64,000 nucleotides of DNA from Amaricoccus sp003258405 (GCF_043226085.1 NZ_CP171225.1:1178001-1242000), one strand, 5' to 3'. Counted from the first letter of the stretch, positions 43,294 to 52,779 are shown. Made by a program: numbers and translations. Notes: generated from the sequence alone by a model not told the origin.

Positions 43294-43715
43294 GCCGGGC
43301 CGCCGCCGCCGCCGTCGCGGGCCTTGCCCTGCTGCTGGCGGCGGGTGCGCCCGGCATGGCGGCCTCGCCGGGGCTTTCGGCGGAGGAGTTCGAGGCCTTC
43401 ACGGCCGGGAAGACGGTGCATTTCACCTTCGAGGGCCTGCCCTACGGCTCGGAGCAGTTCCTGCACGGCCACCGGACGCTCTGGCATTTCGAAGGCGAGA
43501 AAACCTGTGGCTGGGGGCAGTGGCGAGAGGTGGAGGGGCTGATCTGCTTTGCCTATGACAATGCCCCCGGCGAGCAGTGCTGGAAGGTGACGGAGGCGGG
43601 CGGGAAGCTCCGGGCCCAGCAGTCGAGCGGCGGAACCGCCCTGGGGATGACGCTCGAAATGAGCCACGCCGATGACATTCCGCTGCCCTGTCCGGCGCCG
43701 TCTCCGGGGATCTGA
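43290..43715 (+). CDS. small periplasmic protein (unknown)
   Basis: This 141-residue protein starts from a GTG overlapping the zincin stop. A signal peptide is seen (AAAAVAGLALLLAAGAPGMAA). The mature part is a beta-rich domain with two apparent disulfide pairs: FTFEGLPYGSEQFLHGHRTLWHF, then EKTCGWGQWREVEGLICFAYD and GEQCWKV. It resembles secreted proteins found across Rhodobacteraceae that contain a C-x-W-G-x-W motif and a QCW motif. I cannot name a function. Confidence 0.78.
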   Translation: MSRAAAAAVAGLALLLAAGAPGMAASPGLSAEEFEAFTAGKTVHFTFEGLPYGSEQFLHGHRTLWHFEGEKTCGWGQWREVEGLICFAYDNAPGEQCWKVTEAGGKLRAQQSSGGTALGMTLEMSHADDIPLPCPAPSPGI

Positions 43716-43740
43716 AGGGCGGACCCGACACCGTGAAATC

Positions 43741-43811
43741 GGGCGTTTCACCGTGAAAATCGAAAATCGCCTTTGATTTCATTGAATTTTCGTAGTTAAC
43801 ATATCATGAAT
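43741..43811 (-). repeat. 71-bp AT-rich repeat, right copy (inverted copy of 34366-34436)
   Basis: Read on the minus strand, this block matches the left copy at 68 of 71 positions. The differences are single bases, all in the inner third. It sits in the 182-base gap between the small periplasmic gene and the broken sulfatase gene. Together the two copies face inward and bound a 9.4-kb segment. The gap holds no gene. Confidence 0.9.
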
Positions 43812-43897
43812 GGCGCTCCCTTGCGGGCAGGAGCGGGCCACGCTCCTGCCGGGTGGCCGGGCGCGCGGCCCGGCCCTCACGGGAGGCCGCGCGAGGC

Positions 43898-46282
43898 TCA
43901 GGGCGCGAGATCGACCACCACTTCCTCGAGACTGCCCTCGAAGTCGAAGGGCGCCTGGTAGTCGTAGGTGACCGGGGTGCCGGTGTCGGTGCCGATGTCC
44001 TGGTTTTCCGACAGGGAATACTTGAAGGGGGTGGTCCGCTCGATCCGGCCGGTTCCGGCCTCCGCGCCGCCGACGGAGAGCGTCACGGTGCCGCTCTGGC
44101 CCATCTGCTCGCCGCCGTCATAGGCGAAGGCCATCATCACCTCATGCTCGCCCGCCGGCAGCGCCTCGGCGCTTTCCACCGTGTAGACCTCCACGTCGAT
44201 GTAGTTGTGCGCGGCCTTGAGCCTGCCGTCCTTGAGATAGAAGGCCCAGCCGCCGGTGTTGCCGCCCTGGGTGAAGATCATGCCGCTGGCGTTTTCCGGG
44301 ATGTCCACGCGCGCCGAGACCGTGAAGGACTTGTTCTTGAGATCCGGCGCCGAGGATTCCGGCAGGCCGGCGAGCGCGCCCGCGTAGACGAAGCGGGTGC
44401 GGCTGCCGGCGAGATTGGGCTTGCCGGTCGCCTCGGCGCTGAAGCGCTCGGCCCCGCGCCAGTCGAGCGGCAGGGCGTTGTTGGCCGCGGCCTGCGCCCA
44501 CCAGAGCGCCTTCAGCGCCTCGAGCCGTTCCGGATGCTCGGCGGCGAGATCCTCGGCCTGGCTGAAATCCTCGTCGAGATTGTAGAGCTCCCATTCGGCG
44601 CTCAGCGGGTCGAAGGCGCCGCGGACCGGATCCCAGGGTTCGAAGGCGAGCGAGCCCGCCCACCAGCCGTCCTGATAGATCGCGCGGTTCACGAACATCT
44701 CGAAATACTGGCTGGTGCGGATCTCGGGCGCCTCGGCCTCGTCGAGGGCGGCGAGGAAGCTCCGGCCCTGGATCGGGGTCTGGGCGGTGCCGTTGACGCT
44801 GCGCGGCTCGGCGATGCCGGCGGCCGCGAGGATCGTCGGCGCGATGTCGATCACGTGCAGGAACTGGGTGCGGACCTCGCCCGCCGCATCGAAGCGGGCG
44901 GGCCATTTCACGATCATCGGGTTGCGCACGCCGCCGAGATGGCTTGCGACCTGTTTCGTCCACTGGAAGGGCGTGTCCATGGCCCAGGCCCAGCCGGCGG
45001 GGAAATGGTTGAAGTGCCGCTCGGTGCCGATCTCGTCGATGCGCGCGAGCATGTCCTCGGGCGTCATGAGATAGGCGTTGAAGAAGGCGTTCTCGTTGAG
45101 CGTGCCGTCGAAGCCGCCCTCGGCCGAGGCGCCGTTGTCGCCGACGATGTAGAGGATCAGCGTGTTCGCGGCATCGGGCAGGCCCGCGACATGGTCGAGC
45201 ACGCGGCCGACTTCCTGATCGACCTGCGCGCCATAGGCGGCGAAGACCTCCATCATCCGGGCATGGAGCCGCTTCTGGTCCTCGTCGAGGCTCTCCCAGG
45301 CGGCGAGGCTCGCGGGCCGTTCGGTGAGCCTGGTTTCCGTCGGGATGATGCCCCGCTCCTTCTGGCGCGCGAAGGTCTGCTCGCGATAGGCGTCCCAGCC
45401 CATGTCGAACTGGCCCTTGAAGCTCTCGATGAGCTCCTTCGGCGCCTGATGCGGCGCATGGGTGGCGGCGGGCGCGAGATAGGCAAACCATGGCTTCTCG
45501 GGCTGGATCGCCTCGAGGCTTTCCAGCCACTCGATGGTGTGATCGGCGAGGTCGGTGCTGAGGTAGTAGCCCTCCGCCCCGGGCGTGCCGACGGGGGTCT
45601 GGTTCTCGAAGAGATAGGGGCGGATCTGGTTGGTGTCGCCCGCCATGAAGCCGTAGAAATAGTCGAAGCCGAGGCCGTTCGGCCAGTGATCGAAGGGCCC
45701 CACCGCGCTCGTCTCGTAGATCGGCGTGTTGTGGTTCTTGCCGATCCAGGCGGTGACGTAGCCGTTCTGGCGCAGGATCTCGGCGACCGTTGCCGTGTCC
45801 TTCGGGATGATGCCGGTGTAGCCGTCCTAGCCGGTGGCGAGCTCGGTGATGACGCCGGTGCCCACGACATTGTGGTTGCGCCCGGTCAGCAGCGCCGCCC
45901 GGGTCGGCGAGCAGAGCGCCGTGGTGTGAAAGCGGGTGAAGGTGAGGCCTTCGCGGGCGAGCGCGTCCATCGCGGGCGAGGGCACGCCGCCGCCGGTCAC
46001 GTCGAACTGGCCGAAGCCCACGTCGTCGAGCAGCACGAGGAGCACGTTCGGCGCGCCTTCGGGGGCGGTGATCGGGGCCGGGAACTCTGGCGGGTCGGAA
46101 TCGAGATAGGTCGTGCCGACAGAGCCGCGGAACTTCTGTTCGGCCTAGGGCAGCACGGGCTGGCCGTCCGCGGCGGCGCGCGGCGTGGGGGCCGGTTGCT
46201 GGGAGAGCGCGGGCAGCGCGAGGCCGGCCGTGAGGAGCGGGACGGCACAGAGGCCTGCCAGAGATCGGCGCGTGACCATCAT
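43898..46282 (-). pseudogene. arylsulfatase interrupted by two in-frame amber codons
   Basis: A single frame of 794 codons from 46282 down to 43898 encodes a full secreted sulfatase. It has a signal peptide (SLAGLCAVPLLTAGLALPA), the metal-binding LLVLLDDVGFG, and the formylglycine motif ALCSPTRAALLTGR with Cys124. TATVAEILRQNGYVTAWIGKNH follows, and a C-terminal half runs to the natural stop. TAG occurs at codons 46 (46145-46147) and 152 (45827-45829), and there is no frameshift or deletion. Homologous reading resumes at once after each. Either the gene has been recently inactivated or the codons are read through. The reaction would be hydrolysis of sulfate esters in the periplasm. Confidence 0.82.
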
Positions 46283-46420
46283 CGAAGCTCCCTGTGGTTT
46301 CGCTCGACGTGAAATGACCCCGTCCCGAAGGAGAACACGCACGCGCGGTTCGACCGAACGATTCCCGCGCGCGTGGCCTTCACATCCGCCGGAGCGACAG
46401 GGGATCGGCCGGGTCGGGGG

Positions 46421-47356
46421 CTAGTCGAGGCGCTGGCGGGCGAGCCACTGGCGCGGCGTGAGGCCGAGCTCGGCGCGGAAGGCGCTGCGCAGCGCCTGGC
46501 TGTCGGGGAAGCCGCTGCGCGCGGCGACATCCTCGAGGCCCTGGGCGCCGGCGGCGAGGAGATCCTGCGCGCGGGCGAGCCGCAGGCGGCGCAGCCATTC
46601 GCCCAGGCTGCCGCCGGTCCGCGCCCGGATGTGCCGCGTGAGGCTGCGGCGGCTCATCCCGGCGCGGCGGGCGAGATCCTCGAGCGAGGGGGTCTGGCCC
46701 GGATCGGCGCGGAGGCCATCGAGGATGCCCTCGAGCCGGAGATCGGCCGAGCTGTGGAGCGCGGGGCGTTCGATGAGCTGGGGCTGCGCGCCCGAGCGCT
46801 GCGGGGCGACGACGAGCTGGCGGGCGATGCGGTTGGCCTCCCCCGCCCCGGAGAGCCGGGCGAGCACGTGGAGGCAGCAATCGAGCCCCGAGGCGATGCC
46901 GGCGGAGGTGAGCACCGGGCCCTCGTCGATGAAGATCGCGCCCGGATCCACCGCGACCTGCGGATAGAGCTCGGCGAACCGCGCGGCATGGGACCAGTGG
47001 GTGGTGGCGCGGCGGCCGTCGAGCAGCCCGGCCTCGGCGAGGCCGAAGGCGCCGAGGCAGAGGCCCGCGACGATGGCGCCCCGCTCCGCCGCGGCGCGCA
47101 GCTCGGCGGTGATCGCCGCCCCCACCGGCTCCTCGGGATCGCGCCAGCCGGGCAGGATCACCACATCGGCCTTGCGCGCCGCCTCGAGCGGATGGGGCAC
47201 CTCGATGACGAGCCCGCCCGGCGCGGAGATCCGCGGCACCGCGGCGCAGACATCGACCTCGTGGCCGCAGTCGAGGAACGGCTCGCCGAAGACCGCGAGC
47301 GGCGTCGAGAGCATGAAGGGGCTGATCTGGTCGTAGGCGAGGACGGCGAGGCGCAT
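46421..47356 (-). CDS. GlxA family transcriptional regulator (PfpI-like domain plus AraC-type helix-turn-helix)
   Basis: This 311-residue protein begins with a class I glutamine-amidotransferase/PfpI-like domain (about 1-185, with GLCLGAFGLAEAGLLDGRRATTHW and a conserved Cys in that loop). It ends with an AraC DNA-binding domain (about 215-311, with LEDLARRAGMSRRSLTRHIRARTG and GFPDSQALRSAFRAELGLTPRQW). Proteins of this type activate catabolic genes. The ATG at 47356 agrees with the family start. It is divergent from the cysteine hydrolase gene, its likely target. Confidence 0.93.
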   Translation of the reverse strand: MRLAVLAYDQISPFMLSTPLAVFGEPFLDCGHEVDVCAAVPRISAPGGLVIEVPHPLEAARKADVVILPGWRDPEEPVGAAITAELRAAAERGAIVAGLCLGAFGLAEAGLLDGRRATTHWSHAARFAELYPQVAVDPGAIFIDEGPVLTSAGIASGLDCCLHVLARLSGAGEANRIARQLVVAPQRSGAQPQLIERPALHSSADLRLEGILDGLRADPGQTPSLEDLARRAGMSRRSLTRHIRARTGGSLGEWLRRLRLARAQDLLAAGAQGLEDVAARSGFPDSQALRSAFRAELGLTPRQWLARQRLD

Positions 47357-47466
47357 TGGCCCGATATAGGGGAAACTTGTCCATCCGGCCAGTGCAACCT
47401 GCGGGTGCAGGCGGCTATCAGGGGATCTCGACAAGACAAGCTTCACTACGGCAAGGAGAAACACCC

Positions 47467-47988
47467 ATGGCACGCTGCCTGCTCGTGATCGACATCCAGA
47501 ACGACTATTTCCCCGGCGGGGCGCTGCCGCTCTGGCAGGCGGAGGAGACCGAGGCGCGTCTCGTGGCGGCGATCGGCGCGGCGCGGCGGAGCGGCGACCG
47601 GGTGATCCTGGTGCGCCATGTGACGCCGGCGGGCTCGGGCTTTCTCGCCGAGGGCAGCGAGGGCGCGGAGATCCGCCCGGCGATCCGCGAGGCGGCGGGC
47701 GATGCACCGGTCGTCACCAAGCGCAATGCGGATGCGTTTCAGGACACGGGGCTGCTCGACCATCTCGCGGGCACGCGGGAGCTGCTGGTTGCGGGCATGA
47801 TGACGCAGAACTGCATCATCTTCAGCGCGATGTCGGAGGATGCGCGGCCGTTCCGGGTCCGGGTGATCGCCGATCTCTGCGCCGCACCGACCGAGATGGT
47901 GCATCGGATTGCGCTGACCTCGCTGGGCTCGAAGCTCACCCTCACCGAGGCGGGCGAGGTCTGGGCCGAGGAAGCCGCCGGGGCCTGA
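47467..47988 (+). CDS. cysteine hydrolase family protein (isochorismatase-like)
   Basis: This 173-residue isochorismatase-fold hydrolase has the Asp in LLVIDIQNDYFPGGALPL, a Lys in VTKRNADAFQDTGL and the nucleophilic Cys in VAGMMTQNCIIFSAM. This triad is shared with nicotinamidase and related amidases. The substrate is unclear from the sequence. SD AAGGAG is ahead of the ATG at 47467. It is divergent from a GlxA regulator 110 bases away, a pairing often seen for these genes, which suggests control by that regulator. Confidence 0.92.
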   Translation: MARCLLVIDIQNDYFPGGALPLWQAEETEARLVAAIGAARRSGDRVILVRHVTPAGSGFLAEGSEGAEIRPAIREAAGDAPVVTKRNADAFQDTGLLDHLAGTRELLVAGMMTQNCIIFSAMSEDARPFRVRVIADLCAAPTEMVHRIALTSLGSKLTLTEAGEVWAEEAAGA

Positions 47989-48144
47989 GGCCCGCGGGGG
48001 GTCTGCTTCGCGCAAGCGGGCCCCTGAGGGGGCCACGCGTCCCGTCTGGCGCTGCGCGGGGCGGGGCGGGACGATCCGGGCGCTTCCGAAGCCAAGCGGC
48101 GGGCCGGGCTTTTCGCGCGGCCCTGCGCGCGCCACCGGCAGAGG

Positions 48145-49668
48145 TCAGAAGAGCGAGCCCTGTTCGGGGGGCTTGGGTTTGCGGGGGCGTCGGGGTTTGG
48201 CTTTCGGGGCCGCGGGCGGCTCTGACGGCGGCGGGGCGTCGGCCGGGGTGGCGGTGAGGCGGCCGTCGGCGAATTCGATCTCGAGGCTGGTGGCGGCGCG
48301 GGCGCGTTCGGCGCGCTGGAGCACCGCCCCTGCCCCGTCGCGCACGATGGCAAAGCCGCGGGCGAGCACGGCCTCGGGGCCGAGGCTTCCGAGGGTGCGG
48401 GCGAGGATCTCGAAGCGGCCGCGGCCGGCCTGGAGGCGCTGGGCGCCGGCGCGGGCGAGGCGGTCGCCCAGCGCGGCGAGCCGTTCGCCCCGGTGGCGGA
48501 TCGGCAGCGCCATCGTCTGCGGGCGGAGGCCGAGGCCCGCGCGCAGGAGCTGTTCGCGGCGGCGCTCGAGGCTCCGGGCGAGGAGCGCCGGCCCGAAGCG
48601 GCCCGCGGCGCCGCGGCTGAGCTCGAGGTGGCGGTCGCGGGTGAAGGCCACCAGCGCGCGCGGCAGGCGCAGGCCGAGCCCGTCGAGGCGCTGGGCGCGT
48701 TCGGCCACCAGCGCCTCGGGGCGCGGCAGGGCGCGGGCCAGATCGCGCAGCCGCTGGCGGCGCAGGTCGAGGCCGCGGGCGAGCGCCGCGCGCCGCCGCT
48801 CCTCGAGGCCCGCGACGGCGGCCAGAAGCTCGAGGCGGACCGGCACGGCGATCTCGGCGGCGGCGGTGGGCGTCGGCGCGCGGCGGTCGGCGGCGAGGTC
48901 GATCAGCGTGGTGTCGGTTTCGTGGCCGACGGCGGAGATGAGCGGGATGGCGCTCTCGGCCGCGGCGCGCACGACGATCTCCTCGTTGAAGCCCCAGAGA
49001 TCCTCGACGCTGCCGCCGCCACGCGCGACGATCAGCACATCGGGCCGGGGCAGCGCGCCGCCCGCGGGAAGCGCGTTGAAGCCGCGGATCGCGGCGGCGA
49101 CGGAGGCGGCGCATTTCTCGCCCTGCACCGGCACCGGCCAGAGCAGCACGCGGCGCGGGAAGCGGTCGGCGAGGCGGTGGAGGATGTCGCGGATCACGGC
49201 GCCCGAGGGCGAGGTGACGACGCCGATCACCTCGGGCAGGAATGGCAGCGGGCGCTTGCGCTCGGGCGCGAAGAGCCCTTCGGCGGCGAGCGCGGCCTTG
49301 CGCTTCTCGAGCATGGCCATCAGCGCGCCCATGCCGGCGGGTGCGATGGACTCGATGATGATCTGGTAGCGCGAGCTGCCCGGGAAGGTGGTGAGCCGGC
49401 CGGTGGCGATCACCTCCATGCCCTCCTCGGGGCGGATCTCGAGGCTGCGCGCAGCACCCTTCCAGATCACGCCCGCCAGCACGGCGCGGTCGTCCTTGAG
49501 ATCGAGATAGATGTGGCCCGAGGCGGGGCGCGAGACCCGGCCGACCTCGCCGCGCACCCGGACATGGGCAAATTCGCCCTCGATCACCCGCTTGATCGCG
49601 CCCGAAAGCTCGGAGACGGTGAATTCGGGGGCGTTGCTGCCCGTCTCGCTGTCCTCGAAGAGTTCCAT
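48145..49668 (-). CDS. xseA: exodeoxyribonuclease VII large subunit
   Basis: XseA is the catalytic subunit of exonuclease VII, which degrades single-stranded DNA to oligonucleotides. The ATG at 49668 gives 507 residues and has GAGAGGA ahead. An OB-fold domain (about 15-115, with GEVGRVSRPASGHIYLDLKDD) precedes the catalytic region (PFLPEVIGVVTSPSGAVIRDIL and ARGGGSVEDLWGFNEE and SAVGHETDTTLIDLAADRRAPTPTAAAE, each visible). A coiled-coil stretch follows. The C-terminal 35 residues are basic and proline-rich. Confidence 0.97.
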   Translation of the reverse strand: MELFEDSETGSNAPEFTVSELSGAIKRVIEGEFAHVRVRGEVGRVSRPASGHIYLDLKDDRAVLAGVIWKGAARSLEIRPEEGMEVIATGRLTTFPGSSRYQIIIESIAPAGMGALMAMLEKRKAALAAEGLFAPERKRPLPFLPEVIGVVTSPSGAVIRDILHRLADRFPRRVLLWPVPVQGEKCAASVAAAIRGFNALPAGGALPRPDVLIVARGGGSVEDLWGFNEEIVVRAAAESAIPLISAVGHETDTTLIDLAADRRAPTPTAAAEIAVPVRLELLAAVAGLEERRRAALARGLDLRRQRLRDLARALPRPEALVAERAQRLDGLGLRLPRALVAFTRDRHLELSRGAAGRFGPALLARSLERRREQLLRAGLGLRPQTMALPIRHRGERLAALGDRLARAGAQRLQAGRGRFEILARTLGSLGPEAVLARGFAIVRDGAGAVLQRAERARAATSLEIEFADGRLTATPADAPPPSEPPAAPKAKPRRPRKPKPPEQGSLF

Positions 49669-49890
49669 GATCCTCTCGCCTGCGCTCCGGCGCGCGCCAC
49701 CATAGAGCCCCGGGCGGCGGGGGCCAAGATGCGGCGGGCGGCGCGATTTGCGATGCGGGCGGGAGTCTGCTAGCCTCGGGTGAGCGGTACGCCGCATCTC
49801 CCGGCCGTTGCGATCCGCGTCTCGGCCGATGCTTCGGGTACCCGCGGTGCGGCGGCCCCGGAAAACCAACCAACCTTACAGGATGACAGC

Positions 49891-50322
49891 ATGACCCAAG
49901 GCGCCAAGGCCGGAGACACACTGCGTATTCATTATACGGGCCGACTGGATGACGGCACCGTCTTCGACAAGTCCGAAGGACGGGATCCGCTCGAGTTCAC
50001 CATCGGGAGCGGCCAGATCATCCCGGGGCTCGACCGCGGCGTCGTCGGCATGGAAGTGGGCGAGACGCGCGAGGTCACCATCCCGCCGGAGGACGCCTAC
50101 GGGCCGCGCGATCTGGCGCGGATCCAGAGTGTCGCGCGCGAGACGATCCCCGACGACATCCCGACCGAGCCCGGCACGCCGCTGAGCGTGCAGACCCAGG
50201 ACGGCCAGACCATCGGCGTCGTGGTGAGCGACCGGACCGACACCCATGTCGAGCTCGATGCGAACCATCCGCTTGCCGGAAAGACGCTGACCTTCGACGT
50301 CACCCTCGTCGAGATCGCCTGA
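49891..50322 (+). CDS. FKBP-type peptidyl-prolyl isomerase, SlyD-like
   Basis: This 143-residue protein folds as an FKBP domain with an insert-in-flap region. GDTLRIHYTGRLDDGTVFDKSEG at the N-terminus and PLEFTIGSGQIIPGLDRGVVGM after it are the family markers. The flap insert near residues 70-120 makes it SlyD-like, but the metal-binding His/Cys-rich tail of E. coli SlyD is absent. It acts as a folding helper in the cytoplasm. A hairpin follows directly downstream. Confidence 0.93.
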   Translation: MTQGAKAGDTLRIHYTGRLDDGTVFDKSEGRDPLEFTIGSGQIIPGLDRGVVGMEVGETREVTIPPEDAYGPRDLARIQSVARETIPDDIPTEPGTPLSVQTQDGQTIGVVVSDRTDTHVELDANHPLAGKTLTFDVTLVEIA

Positions 50323-50327
50323 GGGCG

Positions 50328-50369
50328 GGCGGGGCGCGCGCGCGCAACTGGCGTTCGCCGCGCCCCGCC
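50328..50369 (+). terminator. GC-rich hairpin after the FKBP gene
   Basis: An 11-bp perfect stem (GGCGGGGCGCG and its complement) encloses a 20-base loop and begins six bases after the FKBP stop. No long T-run follows, though TTTGCATTTC lies about 12 bases further on. It may end transcription before purD. The loop is long for an intrinsic terminator. Confidence 0.45.
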
Positions 50370-50453
50370 GCCGGCGTCACTTTGCATTTCAATCCCGGGC
50401 GCGATTGAACTAGAACCCGCCGCGGGCGAGTCCAAGGCGGAAAGACGACAGCA

Positions 50454-51701
50454 ATGAACATCCTCATCCTCGGCGGCGGCGGACGCGAGCACGCCATAGC
50501 CTGGGCCTTTGCCCAGAACCCGAAGGCGGAGCGGGTGTTCTGCGCCCCCGGCAATGCCGGGATCGCGGAGGATGTCGAGACGCTCTCGCTCGACGTGCTG
50601 AGCGGCGAGAGGATCCTCGCCTTCTGCCGCGAGAACGATGTGGGCTTCGTGATGATCGGCCCCGAGGCGCCGCTGGCCGAGGGCGTGGCCGATGCGCTGC
50701 GCGCGGGCGGCATGCTGACGCTCGGGCCGGGGCGCGCGGCGGCGCAGCTCGAGGCCTCCAAGGCCTTCACCAAGGAGATCTGCGAGGCCTGCGGCGCGCC
50801 GACGGCGGCGAGCCAGACCTTCACCGACCCCGAGGCCGCGCGGGCCTATGTGCGGACCGAGGGCGCGCCGATCGTGGTGAAGGCCGACGGGCTTGCGGCG
50901 GGCAAGGGTGTGACGGTGGCCGAGACCCTCGAGGCGGCCGAGGCGGCGCTCGAGGCGATCTTCGACGAGGGCGCGGGCGCGCGCGTGGTGATCGAGGAGT
51001 TCATGACCGGCGAGGAGGCGAGCCTCTTCGTGCTTGCCAATGGCGAGGAATTCGTCACCCTCGGCACCGCTCAGGATCACAAGCGCGCCTTTGATGGCGA
51101 CACCGGCCCGAATACCGGCGGGATGGGGGCCTATTCCCCTGCCCCGGTGATGACGCCGGAGGTGACGGAGCGGGCGCTGGCCGAGATCGTGCGCCCGACG
51201 CTTGCGGAGATGGCGCGGCGCGGCACGCCCTTCCAGGGGGTGCTCTATGTCGGGCTGATGATCGAGGCGGGCGCGCCGCGGCTGGTGGAATACAATGTGA
51301 GGCTCGGCGATCCGGAAGCGCAGGTGCTGGCGATGCGGCTCGGCGGGCAGCTTCTCGACATCTGTCTGGCCTGCGCCGAGGGCGATTTCAGCCAGGCGAA
51401 GGTGACCTTTGCCGAGGATCACGCGATCACCGTGGTGATGGCGGCGCAGGGCTATCCCGGCAGCTATGCCAAGGGCGAGCCGATCGGCCTGCCGGTCATC
51501 GACGATCCGCGGCTGAAGATCTTCCATGCCGGCACGAAGGCCGCGGAAGGTGGCATCGTCTCGAACGGCGGGCGGGTGCTCAACGTGACCGCGCGCGCCG
51601 CGACGCTGCGCGAGGCGCGCGATCTCGCCTATGAGGCGGCCGACCGGATCGACTGGCCGGGCGGCTTCCTGCGCCGGGACATCGGCTGGCGCGCGCTCTG
51701 A
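50454..51701 (+). CDS. purD: phosphoribosylamine-glycine ligase
   Basis: PurD joins glycine to phosphoribosylamine in purine synthesis. The 415-residue length is normal. It opens with NILILGGGGREHAIAWAFAQ and has the ATP-grasp segment APIVVKADGLAAGKGVTVAE and GTAQDHKRAFDGDTGPNTGGMGAYSPAP around residues 140-225. It stands alone, not beside other pur genes in this window. It converges with the VOC-family gene 22 bases away. Confidence 0.98.
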   Translation: MNILILGGGGREHAIAWAFAQNPKAERVFCAPGNAGIAEDVETLSLDVLSGERILAFCRENDVGFVMIGPEAPLAEGVADALRAGGMLTLGPGRAAAQLEASKAFTKEICEACGAPTAASQTFTDPEAARAYVRTEGAPIVVKADGLAAGKGVTVAETLEAAEAALEAIFDEGAGARVVIEEFMTGEEASLFVLANGEEFVTLGTAQDHKRAFDGDTGPNTGGMGAYSPAPVMTPEVTERALAEIVRPTLAEMARRGTPFQGVLYVGLMIEAGAPRLVEYNVRLGDPEAQVLAMRLGGQLLDICLACAEGDFSQAKVTFAEDHAITVVMAAQGYPGSYAKGEPIGLPVIDDPRLKIFHAGTKAAEGGIVSNGGRVLNVTARAATLREARDLAYEAADRIDWPGGFLRRDIGWRAL

Positions 51702-51723
51702 GCCGCGCCGCCCGCGCCCGGCC

Positions 51724-52146
51724 TCAGCTCTCGAACTCCCAGAGGCCCGGTTCGGCGAACTCGATGGAATTGCCCGCCGGATCGCGGACATAGACCGAGC
51801 GGGCGCCATTGGGCCACCGGAAGTCGGCCTCGATGGCGATGCCCGCGCCGGTGAAGAGCCCGGCCAGCGCCTCGAGGCGGGCGGCGTCGGCGGCGAAGCA
51901 CATGTGGCCCTCGCCGACGGTGCCATGGGGCGGGACGGGGAGCTCGGGATTGCCGGCCGGCCCGCGGGTTTCCTCCGGGTTGAAGACGAGGAGCATGCCC
52001 GGCCCGCAGCGGTAGAAGATGTGGCGGTTGCCAACGCGGCCGACCTTCTCGAGGCCGAGCAGGCCGCCGTAGAAGCTTTCGGCGGCGTCGAGATCATCGA
52101 CATAGACCGCGGTCTCGAGGATCCGCACGGGTGTCGTGCCGGTCAT
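51724..52146 (-). CDS. VOC family protein (glyoxalase/dioxygenase-like)
   Basis: This 140-residue protein of the vicinal oxygen chelate superfamily has ETAVYVDDLDAAESFYGGLLGLE at the start and YVRDPAGNSIEFAEPGLWE at the end. That gives the two-repeat fold and the typical DPxGNxIE metal-site ending. Substrate unknown. It is not similar to the VOC gene at 33774 beyond the shared fold. Confidence 0.88.
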   Translation of the reverse strand: MTGTTPVRILETAVYVDDLDAAESFYGGLLGLEKVGRVGNRHIFYRCGPGMLLVFNPEETRGPAGNPELPVPPHGTVGEGHMCFAADAARLEALAGLFTGAGIAIEADFRWPNGARSVYVRDPAGNSIEFAEPGLWEFES

Positions 52147-52240
52147 GGGTTTCCCCTTTCTTCAAGTCATCTGGCGCCGGGCAGTCTGGCATTCCGCCGC
52201 CCGCGGGATCAACCGGGGTGCGCCGCCTTGGAAGGCTGCC

Positions 52241-52692
52241 ATGGAACGGCCGAACTGCATGGGCCAACGGGGCATGACGCGCAAGCCGTTTCGATCCTGC
52301 AGGATCTGCACCGTCCCGCGCAGCGGCAGCACGCTGCTCTGCGGGTTGCTGGCCGCGACAGATGGTGCGGGCAATCCGGATTCGCATTTTCACGAACCGT
52401 CGCTCAAGGGCTGGCTGAACGGCTACGCCCTGAAACGGACGGATCACGCTTCGGAGGGGGACGCCGTTCGCGCCGTCTTCGACGCCGCCACATGGCAGCG
52501 CAGGAGGCCCTCGATGCGGCCTGGGAGCGGTGGTTTCAGGCGGAGGGGCTGACGCCCCTGCGCCTCACCTGTGAGGCGCTGTCGGAAGACCCGAAACGGG
52601 TTCTGGCGCAGGTGCTCTCGGCGCTGGACCTCGACCCCGAGCGCGCCCGGTCGGTCGCGCTGCCGGTTCGAGCGCGAGGGGCCGGGGCGTGA
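52241..52692 (+). pseudogene. decayed Stf0-type sulfotransferase gene
   Basis: The first part (frame of the ATG at 52241) reads ICTVPRSGSTLLCGLLAATDG and FHEPSLKGWLNGYAL, the PAPS-binding start of the Stf0 sulfotransferases. After about 52490 the frame runs into noise, while another frame carries the C-terminal pattern AAWERWFQAEGLTPLRLTCE ALSEDPKRVL (here broken by a space). The roughly 100 or more residues expected between the two are missing. An internal deletion with a frameshift is the simplest reading. The stretch from 52693 to 52779 has no feature. Confidence 0.78.
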
Positions 52693-52779
52693 CGGACCGG
52701 ACACGACCGGAAAGCCTGCGTTCGGCTGGCTCCGCCGTAGCGCGGCTCCGGTGGCGCGGCGTTCCCGCGCACCGAGGGC

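Noticed and set aside
34366..43811. The inverted repeats as the ends of a transposon or genomic island
   Set aside because: The enclosed genes are core functions (tRNA, rnhB, ccrM, mutY, gltX) with normal base composition. There is no transposase or integrase and no flanking target duplication that I can see.
48019..48034. A small hairpin GGCCCC-TGAG-GGGGCC as a terminator between the cysteine hydrolase and xseA
   Set aside because: The stem is only six base pairs and no T-rich stretch follows on either strand, so I would not call it.
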